A stretch of DNA of 64,000 nt from Salinimicrobium sediminis (lineage in GTDB: Bacteria; Bacteroidota; Bacteroidia; Flavobacteriales; Flavobacteriaceae), in assembly GCF_900215295.1 (NCBI RefSeq), contig NZ_OCMF01000001.1, positions 1-64,000 on the forward strand, given 5' to 3'. Shown here one piece after another: positions 45,934-54,041 of this stretch; the stretch's first letter is position 1, and every line of letters starts with the position of its first letter. The translations under genes and the position numbers were made by a program. Below the pieces are notes generated by a model. That model was given only the letters and a program-made list of their open reading frames with translations, ran no database searches and was not told where the DNA came from.

Positions 45934-45983
45934 GGCTTCCCATCCCACCCCGCCCCCTGGGCACCCCTCCGGAGGAGGGGACG
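45934..45983 (-). repeat. GC-rich palindrome, right copy, inverted
   Basis: Reverse complement reads CGTCCCCTCCTCCGGAGGGG, then GCGGGGTGGG and finally AAGCC, matching the left copy in order and spacing. Confidence 0.75.
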
Positions 45984-46074
45984 CTCAGATGAATAATTTT
46001 TAGCAAAAAAGGCAACTCACAACTGACAACTCACAACTTGAAATAAGCAAAGGGTCACTGGAAATCTGCAATAA

Positions 46075-48258
46075 TTAAAGATTGATCTTTATCCCCCCAT
46101 TCACTACAAAACCATCCACCGGTGCATAGATATCCCTGAACTGCGGATTCGAAATGGAGCCGGTGTAGATGCTGTCAAATCGTGATTGCCGGGTATCTGT
46201 GAAATTCTCAAAATTCAGGAAGAGGGAGAAATTCTCCCATTTCTTCTCAGTCATTAAACCAAAGATCCAGTAATCCTGTCCGGTTAGGTCACCTTCCAGT
46301 TTTTGTTTTCCGAAGTAATAGCCCTCAAGACCAATCATCAGCTTATCATGGATCTCGTAAACCAGCACATTATTCAGCCTGTGTTGGGCAACAAGCGGCA
46401 TCTCAAAAGTCTCTCCGTCGTAATGCCGGTTTACATCGGCCAGAGTATATCCTGTGAAGAGTTTGAAATTTCCGTAGCTAAACCGGAAATTTGCTTCCAG
46501 TCCCTGCGTGTCCAGATACCCCTCAGGCTGCCGGTATTCATAAACCGGAGTTGGTGTATTTTCAAAGCTCTGTCCCAAAATGAGAGGATCATTAACGCGG
46601 GTGTAAAAGAAGAGGGTATTCACACTGAACTCGATCATCTCAAAAAGATCTGTGCGGTAGTTGATGTCAAAATTTGCACCGATCGAACGTTCAGCTTCAG
46701 TTGCTGAAACGTCTATAGGCAACACGTTCCTAAACTGTATCCTTTCAGCATCTTCAGTAAAAATTGTGGGAGTTTTATAGCCGAGTCCGCCGCCAATCCT
46801 GGTGGTAATGGCATCAGAAATATTAAACATCGCAGAAATCCGAGGCAGTACAAACCAGCCATATTCATTCTGGTAATCTGTACGTAAACCGGTTTCAAGG
46901 CTGAATTTGTGAGACAGGCGCCAGTTATTCTGCAAAAATGCTCCATAGGTGATGTGGTTGTAATCTACAACTTCAGTATTTTCAAGCGGTTCCTGCTCAA
47001 AACGATCGGAAACCAGGTTGAGTCCGGCTATCCACTCCAGATTTTCCGTTCCGAAATTATAGGCCAGCTCGGTAAATGAAGCCAGTTGGTCTCCGGAAAA
47101 GGTGTAATCAGGGATCTCAATCTTTCGTTCAAAGAAACTAAAGCTATTCTTGATACTTAAGAAATTGCCATTTTCAAAATCCTGAGAATATCCGGCGCGG
47201 GTAGTGATCCTTTCCGTATTATTTCTCTCAAAATATGGGTCTGTCACATTCTCTCCTTCCAAAAATGCGATATTCCCGCCTGTTCTTTCTTCAATGACTG
47301 TATTCACCCCAATTTCAAGAGTAGCAGCTTCGGAAGGGTAATAAAACAACTTAGGATTCACTGTCACCCTGTTCACTTCCGGAATTGCTGTAAGTCCAAT
47401 GTCTGAAGGATCGTAAGGATCGCTGTAATTATAAGATGCAAAGACCGTAGTTCCAAAGTTGCGGAATTTATCGGAATAGAATCCGCTTGCATCAAGGCCA
47501 AGAGCAGAGGTACCATTCAGCAGAAAATTAATTTCCCGCTCTTCCCCCGGAGTTTTCGAAACCAGGTTAACCAGCCCGGCGATAGCTCCGCCACCATAAA
47601 GCGTCGAGGAAGCTCCCTTCACCACCTCCACCTGTTGCAGGTCAAGTGGCACGATTTGCAGCAGACTTAATCCTCCCGAAAAACCGGAATATAAAGGATA
47701 TCCGTCCTTCAGCAGCTGTGTATATTTCCCGTCCAGTCCCTGAATGCGGATACTGGAATTATAGGAAGTTGCAGAAGTCTGCTGGGTTTGGATCCCGGTT
47801 GTTTCATTCAGCAACATGCGAATATCCCCGGGTTTCATATTTCCTTTTTCGCCCAATTCTTCACCCGAGATCACTTCAACACGGGTTGGAAGATCGGCGA
47901 TAGTTCGGCGGGAACGGGTGGCCGAGATGATCACCTCATCCATATGTTCCCCTTCAGGAGCAAGATAAATGGTACGAAGAGAGGTATCTTCCAAAGGAAA
48001 AGTAAGCTGCAATTCCTCTTGTGCAAAGCCCACATAGCTGAACACTAATATTTGTTTTCCATCAGGAATGCCATCAATTTTGATCATTCCTTCCATATTG
48101 GCCGTAGCTCCAATTGTAGTTCCTTTTACAAAAGCATTGACCCCATAGAGCGGGGTATTGGTTTCGGCATCAAAAACCTGAGCCTCGAATTGATTTTGAG
48201 CAGTTGAAACTGCAGAAATTAGCACCAGGGCTAAAAACGATAATAATCTTATGTACAT
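46075..48258 (-). CDS. TonB-dependent outer-membrane receptor
   Basis: 727 residues: signal peptide ending VSTAQ, a carboxypeptidase-regulatory-like domain (FEAQVFDAETNTPLYGVNAFVKGTTIGATANMEGMI), the plug (DEVIISATRSRRTIADLPTRVEVISGEEL ... VEVVKGASSTLYGGGAIAGLVNLVSK) and a 22-strand barrel ending GFVVNGGIKINL. It imports a siderophore, vitamin or metal complex using TonB energy. Its upstream partner is a Cys-rich small protein (64 bp gap), which points to a metal, but the substrate is not certain. Confidence 0.93.
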   Translation of the reverse strand: MYIRLLSFLALVLISAVSTAQNQFEAQVFDAETNTPLYGVNAFVKGTTIGATANMEGMIKIDGIPDGKQILVFSYVGFAQEELQLTFPLEDTSLRTIYLAPEGEHMDEVIISATRSRRTIADLPTRVEVISGEELGEKGNMKPGDIRMLLNETTGIQTQQTSATSYNSSIRIQGLDGKYTQLLKDGYPLYSGFSGGLSLLQIVPLDLQQVEVVKGASSTLYGGGAIAGLVNLVSKTPGEEREINFLLNGTSALGLDASGFYSDKFRNFGTTVFASYNYSDPYDPSDIGLTAIPEVNRVTVNPKLFYYPSEAATLEIGVNTVIEERTGGNIAFLEGENVTDPYFERNNTERITTRAGYSQDFENGNFLSIKNSFSFFERKIEIPDYTFSGDQLASFTELAYNFGTENLEWIAGLNLVSDRFEQEPLENTEVVDYNHITYGAFLQNNWRLSHKFSLETGLRTDYQNEYGWFVLPRISAMFNISDAITTRIGGGLGYKTPTIFTEDAERIQFRNVLPIDVSATEAERSIGANFDINYRTDLFEMIEFSVNTLFFYTRVNDPLILGQSFENTPTPVYEYRQPEGYLDTQGLEANFRFSYGNFKLFTGYTLADVNRHYDGETFEMPLVAQHRLNNVLVYEIHDKLMIGLEGYYFGKQKLEGDLTGQDYWIFGLMTEKKWENFSLFLNFENFTDTRQSRFDSIYTGSISNPQFRDIYAPVDGFVVNGGIKINL

Positions 48259-48322
48259 TTTTATTGTTTAAAGTGAATAAAGAAGTTCCGTAGTCATATA
48301 ACTTCGGAAAAATTGATAGTTA

Positions 48323-48610
48323 TTACACTTTTTTGGGAGGTTGCCAGATGTCGAACGACAAATCTGATTGAAATTTTACTTCCAGCTGTTCATTAAGAGG
48401 TTTATAGATGCCGGAAAAATAAGGAAGTTCAGGAGATAATTGATTTTGCACAAAACCTGCGCAACTGCCACAGCTTAGAAAGGGAGAGCAGGAGTCATCG
48501 CTTTCAGAAGTTTCTCCTATGGAAATTTGCTCGTCACATGAGTCCCAACAGCAGGGAACAGCATTAAGAAAGATTACCAGAAAGGAAAGTAAAACTGCCG
48601 CAGTTTTCAT
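48323..48610 (-). CDS. Small Cys-rich exported protein (DUF6660-like)
   Basis: 95 residues with a signal peptide (LLSFLVIFLNAVPCCWDSC) and eight cysteines in CCWDSCDEQ, DDSCSPFLSCGSCAGF. I believe it belongs to DUF6660, small proteins found beside metal-related genes in Bacteroidota, but that name is from memory. Cys pairs suggest metal binding or disulfides. It is the first gene of the pair with the TonB receptor. Confidence 0.7.
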   Translation of the reverse strand: MKTAAVLLSFLVIFLNAVPCCWDSCDEQISIGETSESDDSCSPFLSCGSCAGFVQNQLSPELPYFSGIYKPLNEQLEVKFQSDLSFDIWQPPKKV

Positions 48611-48643
48611 GGCCCCAAATTTACAAAAGCTGGAGCAAATTCA

Positions 48644-48982
48644 TTAACCAATTCTCAACCCGTTTTCCACCGGAAAATCGGTATTGAGCAGCACAATATC
48701 ATTTTTAGCACCTACAGCCCCCAGTACCAGGCATTCACTCATAAAACTAGCGATCTGTTTCTTCGGAAAATTTATTACGGCAATTACCTGCCTGTCCTGC
48801 AAATCATTAATACTATAACGCCGGGTGATCTGCGCCGAAGATTTGAGGATGCCGATTTCAGGACCAAAGTCGATCCTGAGCTGATACGCCGGATTCCGCG
48901 CTTCGGGAAAGTCTGAAACTTCAATAATGGTTCCCACCCGCATTTCTACTTTTTCGAAGTCATTCCAGGTTATTTGGTTCAT
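48644..48982 (-). CDS. csaA: tRNA-binding domain protein, CsaA-like
   Basis: 112 residues forming one OB-fold tRNA-binding domain (FEKVEMRVGTIIEVSDFPEARNPAYQLRIDFGPEIGILKSSAQITRRY ... QVIAVINFPKKQIASFMSECLVLGA). B. subtilis CsaA has been described as a secretion-related chaperone; binding to tRNA or protein here is untested. It is a single gene upstream of the Cys-rich gene on the same strand. Confidence 0.92.
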   Translation of the reverse strand: MNQITWNDFEKVEMRVGTIIEVSDFPEARNPAYQLRIDFGPEIGILKSSAQITRRYSINDLQDRQVIAVINFPKKQIASFMSECLVLGAVGAKNDIVLLNTDFPVENGLRIG

Positions 48983-49369
48983 TGGTTAATTGGGGATTAG
49001 TTAATTGGTTAATTGGGCTGTTGGTTATTGGTGTGGAAACAAAGTTAAAAATTCTGTTCATCCCCCCCCAACCCTCCCCAAGGGGGCTATATAAGATTTG
49101 CTTCGCCCTCGTCACGGATTGCAAATCCGCGCCATCGGAAAGGGATTCAAAATTCATCATCTCCCCCCGCCCTCTCCAAAGGAGAGGGAGCTAATCAGTC
49201 AAAAATTCTGCGAAATTCTGCGAGATCAGCGGGAAACATTTTCGGTTTTCCCCTCCCGTATTCCGAAGGATCGGGAGGTGCCGAAAAAGTTTTGGGTATT
49301 TTACACTTCTAACTTCGTACTTCTAAAATCTACCTTCTCAATACTCATTACTAACTACTCACTACTATC
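48983..49369. repeat. Gene-free repeat block
   Basis: In order: GGTTAATTGG tracts (48981-49030), a GC-rich palindrome (49062-49087), the phrase GCTTCGCCCTCGTCACGGATT with its palindrome (49111-49133) and GGGATTCAAAATTC, a second GC-rich palindrome (49161-49191), AATTCTGCGA repeats with ATCAGCGGGAAA (49200-49235), and TACTCATTACTAACTACTCA tracts (49340-49370). No gene is seen. Confidence 0.75.
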
Positions 49370-49828
49370 TCACCCAAACACCTTTTTAATCACCCACGCC
49401 GGACCAATGAGCAGGAATTGAATATCCTTTAAAAAAGAAGGTTTTTGACCTTCGATCTTATGTCCGTAGAACTGGCCGATCCAGGCTATTACAAAGATTA
49501 AAAGGGAGATCATCCATAGTGGGACCAGCTTAGCCAGGTAATAATTCCCGGCAATACAAAGCGTGGCGAAGATGAGGATCTTAATTCCCATAGAAATGGA
49601 AAGCCTCATGTAGAAGAGTAATACCAGGAGCAGCGCTACTACTGCCCAGTTCTCCAAAAACGGAATATACATTGGAAAAACTTTTACCAGCGGACCGGGC
49701 GGAATACTCATTAAGAGGCCGACAATAGAAAAGAAGATGGCCGGAACACAAATATAATGGATGAGTTGATTGGTATGGTTTTGATGGCTTACCGCATATT
49801 CCGAAAACCATTGATCAAGTGTTTTCAT
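49370..49828 (-). CDS. Mpo1-like (DUF962) membrane protein
   Basis: 152 residues with about four membrane helices and the DUF962 pattern: WFSEYAVSHQNHTNQLIHYICVPAIFFSIVGLL with conserved His residues, then WIGQFYGHKIEGQKPSFL. Yeast Mpo1 is an iron dioxygenase that shortens 2-hydroxy fatty acids; the His positions fit, so a similar lipid role is inferred. Confidence 0.9.
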   Translation of the reverse strand: MKTLDQWFSEYAVSHQNHTNQLIHYICVPAIFFSIVGLLMSIPPGPLVKVFPMYIPFLENWAVVALLLVLLFYMRLSISMGIKILIFATLCIAGNYYLAKLVPLWMISLLIFVIAWIGQFYGHKIEGQKPSFLKDIQFLLIGPAWVIKKVFG

Positions 49829-49920
49829 AATTTCTTCAGGATTAGCAGCAACAAGATAGGAATTTCAGGAAAAATCCGAAGGAAATTTGTATTTTCAGAG
49901 CTCTAAAATAACTTTTAAGA

Positions 49921-50490
49921 ATGGCAGAAATCGCTTCCAATAATCTACCGCTGGGTTCAAAACTCATAGATTTTGAATTACCCGATTCGGTTACGGCAAA
50001 CCTGTATTCCCTGGCCGAAGTGCAGGGAGAACGGGGAACCGTGATCATGTTTCTCTGCAACCACTGCCCCTACGTGAAGCACGTGGTAGATGAGATTGTA
50101 AGGGTGGCAAATGATTATAGGGTACTGGGATTTAGTTTTGTGGCCATCAGCAGCAATGATGTGGAGCAGTATCCCGAAGATCATCCGGATCTTATGTGGA
50201 AATTTGCGAGGAAACATAATTTCACCTTCCCCTACCTTTACGACCGCACCCAGGAGGTAGCGCGGAATTACAAAGCCGAATGCACCCCCGATTTTTACCT
50301 TTTTGACGGGGAAGAAATACTGGTCTATCACGGACAGCTTGACAGCTCCCGCCCGGGTAACGGCCATTCCACCAACGGAAGAGACCTTAGAGAAGCCCTG
50401 GACGCCGTCCTCAATAGCCGTCCTGTTCCCGGTCCGCAGAGGCCGAGTGTGGGATGCGGGATCAAATGGAAATATAAGGGGAAGGTTTAA
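49921..50490 (+). CDS. Redoxin / thioredoxin-family protein
   Basis: 189 residues, AhpC/TSA-like fold: DFELPDSV, then TVIMFLCNHCPYVKHVVDEI, where a single Cys replaces the CxxC of thioredoxin, and YKAECTPDFYLFDGEEILVYHGQLDSSRP with cis-Pro. No signal peptide, so cytoplasmic. Members of this group are common beside stress genes; the substrate is not known. It is divergent from the Mpo1-like gene. Confidence 0.9.
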   Translation: MAEIASNNLPLGSKLIDFELPDSVTANLYSLAEVQGERGTVIMFLCNHCPYVKHVVDEIVRVANDYRVLGFSFVAISSNDVEQYPEDHPDLMWKFARKHNFTFPYLYDRTQEVARNYKAECTPDFYLFDGEEILVYHGQLDSSRPGNGHSTNGRDLREALDAVLNSRPVPGPQRPSVGCGIKWKYKGKV

Positions 50491-50816
50491 GGGTAAAAAA
50501 ATTCCAAACACCAAATTCCAGTTCGCCCTCGTCACGGATTGCAAATCCGCGCCAGCGGGAGGGATTCAAGATTCAAAATTCAGGATTCACTCCGGCCTAT
50601 TTTAGACATTGAATTAATGATCCACTGATCACCAACTGCAGAATTAATACTGCCTACGGTGCACCTTGAAGGAGGTTTAATCGACTTGCTTGCCCTAGTC
50701 ACCGCAAATCCGCGCAAGCGGGAGGGATTCAAGGATTCATTGTTTATTGTCATTGTTTCATTTTTCTCACCCCTCCTTCAATATTGTGGGTGCCGAGAAG
50801 AATGGGATGGGATAAA
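50491..50816. repeat. Gene-free repeat block
   Basis: GTTCGCCCTCGTCACGGATT palindrome at 50531-50553 with GGGATTCAAGATTCAAAATT following, and a decayed copy at 50690-50740 (AGTCACCGCAAATCCGCGC then GGGATTCAAGGATTC). No gene is seen. The next gene ends at 50817. Confidence 0.7.
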
Positions 50817-52076
50817 TTATATTCCTGAAACTGTAAATATTAATTCTATTACTCTTGAGATAAATTTTAAAACAATTATAAAGGAACTGGAATTAATAGT
50901 GGAGGTAAGGCTCCATGAATGTGCCGGAAAACCAATTAAAAGACATAGCAAAAGTATAGAAGTTCCTTTAAAAACTTGTGTTAAGAGTAAGTTTATTTTT
51001 CTGGTAGCATTAGAAATAACTTGAGGGAATAGCTGATTCAATTCCCTTTGGGACAGGATTAAATAAACAGCAAAAGATGATGTGACCCACAGAAATATCC
51101 ATCTCCCATAGTCCCAACCAAGAATAAATAAAGGAACAACGGAAATAAATTGAAGAAGCAAGAGATTGGAGATAATTGTTTTAGAAAAGACATTATACCC
51201 CTGGTAACCCAATAATTTAATGTTCAACTTGTCAGTATTGCTTAAAATGAAATAGATTACAACAATAATTACAATCCATCCTATGGGAGCATAAATACCA
51301 TCTTGAAAGTTGCGTAAAGTGTGGTAACTGAATAAAAGACCCTGCTTCAAGGACCAGGACAAACCATCAATTGCTGCTGGAATATTTAATTTTTCAGCAG
51401 ACTCATGTGGAAAAGAAATAGCTTTCCATGAGTCCCAGATTTTTTGAGAAATATAAAATGAACCCTTATAATATAAAACAAGAAAGAAGACCAGCAAAGA
51501 GGGAAATAAAAATAATACAGAAGTCCAGAAGGATTTCTTTTTGGAATAAAGCAATAAAAATATAATCGGAAATCCAAAAAAAGCAATAGACTCGTGGATT
51601 AAGATACCTACTACTAAAGAAAGATTAACAAATATTAAGTTTGGTCTAGTTCTTCTTGTGATTAGATGAATTATTAGAATAAAAATAAGCACTAAGAGAA
51701 TATCCTTTCTTACCCAGAAATCATGAATAATTGGATTCCCTAGAAAAATAACGAAAGGCAGGAAAAATAAAGTGTATCCCCCTTTTTTCAGCTTAATTAC
51801 AAAGAAACCTATTAAAAGAATAAAAGAAATTAGACTCAGAGTTATGATAGCACTATATGGGTCTAATCCACAACATGAATTTAATTTAAGAATTATTTCT
51901 CCGAGTAATCCCCTCCTTACAAAACCTCCCTGGTAATTAATCAAGAACTCGGTAATTTGCCAGCTCTCTTTACTATAACCCAATCTAATTTTCTGGATTA
52001 GTAGATAGATCAGGAAAAAAGAAAAAAGAAAGTAATAACAATTAAGAATTAAGGTTCTGGAGTATTTTACCTTCAT
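50817..52076 (-). CDS. Polytopic membrane protein, polysaccharide locus
   Basis: 419 residues from the ATG at 52076 (a TTG at 52085 is less likely). Ten or more hydrophobic helices, a charged loop NYQGGFVRRGLLGEIIL between helices 1 and 2, and SWSLKQGLLFSYHTLRNFQDGIYAPIGW later. I do not recognise a family with certainty; topology and place fit a polysaccharide polymerase or integral glycosyltransferase. Visibly more AT-rich than the housekeeping genes, which suggests transfer. Confidence 0.7.
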   Translation of the reverse strand: MKVKYSRTLILNCYYFLFSFFLIYLLIQKIRLGYSKESWQITEFLINYQGGFVRRGLLGEIILKLNSCCGLDPYSAIITLSLISFILLIGFFVIKLKKGGYTLFFLPFVIFLGNPIIHDFWVRKDILLVLIFILIIHLITRRTRPNLIFVNLSLVVGILIHESIAFFGFPIIFLLLYSKKKSFWTSVLFLFPSLLVFFLVLYYKGSFYISQKIWDSWKAISFPHESAEKLNIPAAIDGLSWSLKQGLLFSYHTLRNFQDGIYAPIGWIVIIVVIYFILSNTDKLNIKLLGYQGYNVFSKTIISNLLLLQFISVVPLFILGWDYGRWIFLWVTSSFAVYLILSQRELNQLFPQVISNATRKINLLLTQVFKGTSILLLCLLIGFPAHSWSLTSTINSSSFIIVLKFISRVIELIFTVSGI

Positions 52077-52091
52077 GGATAACAATGCTAA

Positions 52092-53087
52092 TTAAGATTT
52101 AATATCCTCTAACCAACTATGTAACAGGTCAAGTTCCTTTTCGCCAACAAAGCCTAATCGAACTAACTCTTTGTAACACGTATTCATATTTTCGGCAATG
52201 TGTTCTTTTCCTTCTTTAAGGTTCAGGTCATTCAAACATTTACCTATTTCTAAGTTTTTCGTATAGCCTATAATTTCATCTTGAAAATCTTTCATGAGGT
52301 CATGATTATTCCTTTCTTGTCGAACAGTACTCTGGTGGAATAAAACCGGCCATCCACAAGTCCAGGCAATTCTTTGAGCCACAAAAGAGCGCCAAATGTC
52401 TGTCATTCGAAAACTACAAAAGGAGGGTAAATATAATAAGGGAAAAGCTTCTTTGAACCATGTAGTATTCTGACTGTTGAAGGGACAAAATGTATGCTTT
52501 CCCAAAGCTACATTGTGAAATTTATTAAAAGTTAATGGCAAAGAACAAGTAAGTCTAAATATGGCATCCACATCTGGATTCTCATCCGCCAATCCCTGCT
52601 GAATGGGACAGTCAATTAAATTTCTTGTGGTCAACTCCGGTAATTTATTTTTAATCTTTTCTAATGGAAACCCCCTTGGCCATATATTAGCTTTTGTAAA
52701 AAATTTATAAACATTAACCCATCCTTCATTCTCTAATAAATACGCAGGCACACTTCGGCTTCTGTTTATCCAAAAATCTTCCAGAGGAAAATTGTCATCA
52801 TCAGTTTCAATTATTTTCTTAGCACCTTTAGAAATTGCTATTAAATAACCTAGATTTTTCCTTGAATAGTGCCTTAATGGTAAAATTTCAGCAAGTGAAT
52901 ATGGCAAGGATTCTTGTCTCTTAAGAGAGTAAAAATCACAGCCTTCCAGCTTAAAATCTTCCGGGCTTTTTGTATCTCCTATCACAATGTATCCAACATC
53001 ATTTTTATAAGTTTCATCAGCAAAGGTTCTTAGGACAGAATTTCTGTCATCTGCAATGGAGGTAATTATTAAAAAGGTTTTATCCAT
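52092..53087 (-). CDS. STELLO-like glycosyltransferase (DUF288)
   Basis: 331 residues from the ATG at 53087. DKTFLIITSIADDRNSVLRTFADET and the DxD motif KKIIETDDDNFPLEDFW match the DUF288/STELLO family, known from plant Golgi proteins and from nematodes and bacteria. CSFRMTDIWRSFVAQRIAWTCGWPVLFHQSTVRQERN is the C-terminal family core. Probably adds a sugar in surface polysaccharide synthesis. Donor and acceptor are unknown. It lies 15 bp upstream of the membrane-protein gene. Confidence 0.8.
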   Translation of the reverse strand: MDKTFLIITSIADDRNSVLRTFADETYKNDVGYIVIGDTKSPEDFKLEGCDFYSLKRQESLPYSLAEILPLRHYSRKNLGYLIAISKGAKKIIETDDDNFPLEDFWINRSRSVPAYLLENEGWVNVYKFFTKANIWPRGFPLEKIKNKLPELTTRNLIDCPIQQGLADENPDVDAIFRLTCSLPLTFNKFHNVALGKHTFCPFNSQNTTWFKEAFPLLYLPSFCSFRMTDIWRSFVAQRIAWTCGWPVLFHQSTVRQERNNHDLMKDFQDEIIGYTKNLEIGKCLNDLNLKEGKEHIAENMNTCYKELVRLGFVGEKELDLLHSWLEDIKS

Positions 53088-53134
53088 AATCTGATATTTC
53101 AAATCTTAATGCCCAGGAATATTCTGCAGCTTCA

Positions 53135-53863
53135 TTAAACCACAGGAGTTTTAAACCTTAAGCGTAAGAAAAAATAATGAAGTAATACTTGAAAGGAATT
53201 TTTAATCGCCTTCTGCGAAACACTTGGAGAAGGAGCACGATAATGTATTGGAATCTCCGCATACCTGCTTTTCCGTAATAAATAACGCAATTCTGTTTGA
53301 TAGAAATGAGCTTTCGATAGTAATTTGTAATCAACAAATCTGTTTACAATATGTGCATGAAAACCCTGATAACCTGAGGTCATATCATATAATTTTGTAC
53401 CTAAAAGAACATTGGATAAAATAGTTCCGAATTTGGACAAGAAGCTACGTTTCCATGTAGAATCACATATTGAACCACCATTAATAAATCGACTCCCAAA
53501 CGCACATTCATTTCCTTCATTTAAGACTCTTAAGAACATTGGTAAAGCTTTTGGATCGTGAGAAAGGCCGGCATCCATTTCAATAATAATTTGATGCCCA
53601 TTATTTAATGCTTCTCTATAACCTCTCAAATAAGCATCAACAACATTTTTATTTTCGGGAGCCCAGACTGTGATAAATCTGACATCACTTCGTGAAAGTG
53701 TCATACATAATTCCAGAGTGTTATCCCGAGAAACTTTATCAACGATGAAATATATTGTTCCAGTTCCTAATCCATCTAATACTTCAGTCAGAGAGGAGAC
53801 AAATGGATGAAAATCTGAAGATTCATTGGCCAGAGGAACTATTACAGCAAAGTCGGATTTCAT
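53135..53863 (-). CDS. Glycosyltransferase family 2
   Basis: 242 residues from the ATG at 53863 (a GTG lies one codon earlier). GT-A fold: FAVIVPLANESSDFHPFVSSL, then IIIEMDAGLSHDP with the DxD-like metal motif, CAFGSRFINGGS and MTSGYQGFHAHIV, close to dolichyl-phosphate-mannose-synthase-like enzymes. No C-terminal membrane helices, so it acts at the cytoplasmic membrane face. Part of the polysaccharide locus. Confidence 0.9.
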   Translation of the reverse strand: MKSDFAVIVPLANESSDFHPFVSSLTEVLDGLGTGTIYFIVDKVSRDNTLELCMTLSRSDVRFITVWAPENKNVVDAYLRGYREALNNGHQIIIEMDAGLSHDPKALPMFLRVLNEGNECAFGSRFINGGSICDSTWKRSFLSKFGTILSNVLLGTKLYDMTSGYQGFHAHIVNRFVDYKLLSKAHFYQTELRYLLRKSRYAEIPIHYRAPSPSVSQKAIKNSFQVLLHYFFLRLRFKTPVV

Positions 53864-54041
53864 CACGTTACTTTATAAAGAAGGAGTTTTGTCTTCTGTC
53901 CAGTTTTCTTGTTACAAGAAAAATGATAGAACAGGTGCGTTATGTTAATAAAATAAAATTGGGTTAAAAGTATAGATAATAATTTAAATTCTGTACCCTT
54001 TATGTCTCTGTTTCCTACTTCTTAATCCCTCATGCTTCAAA

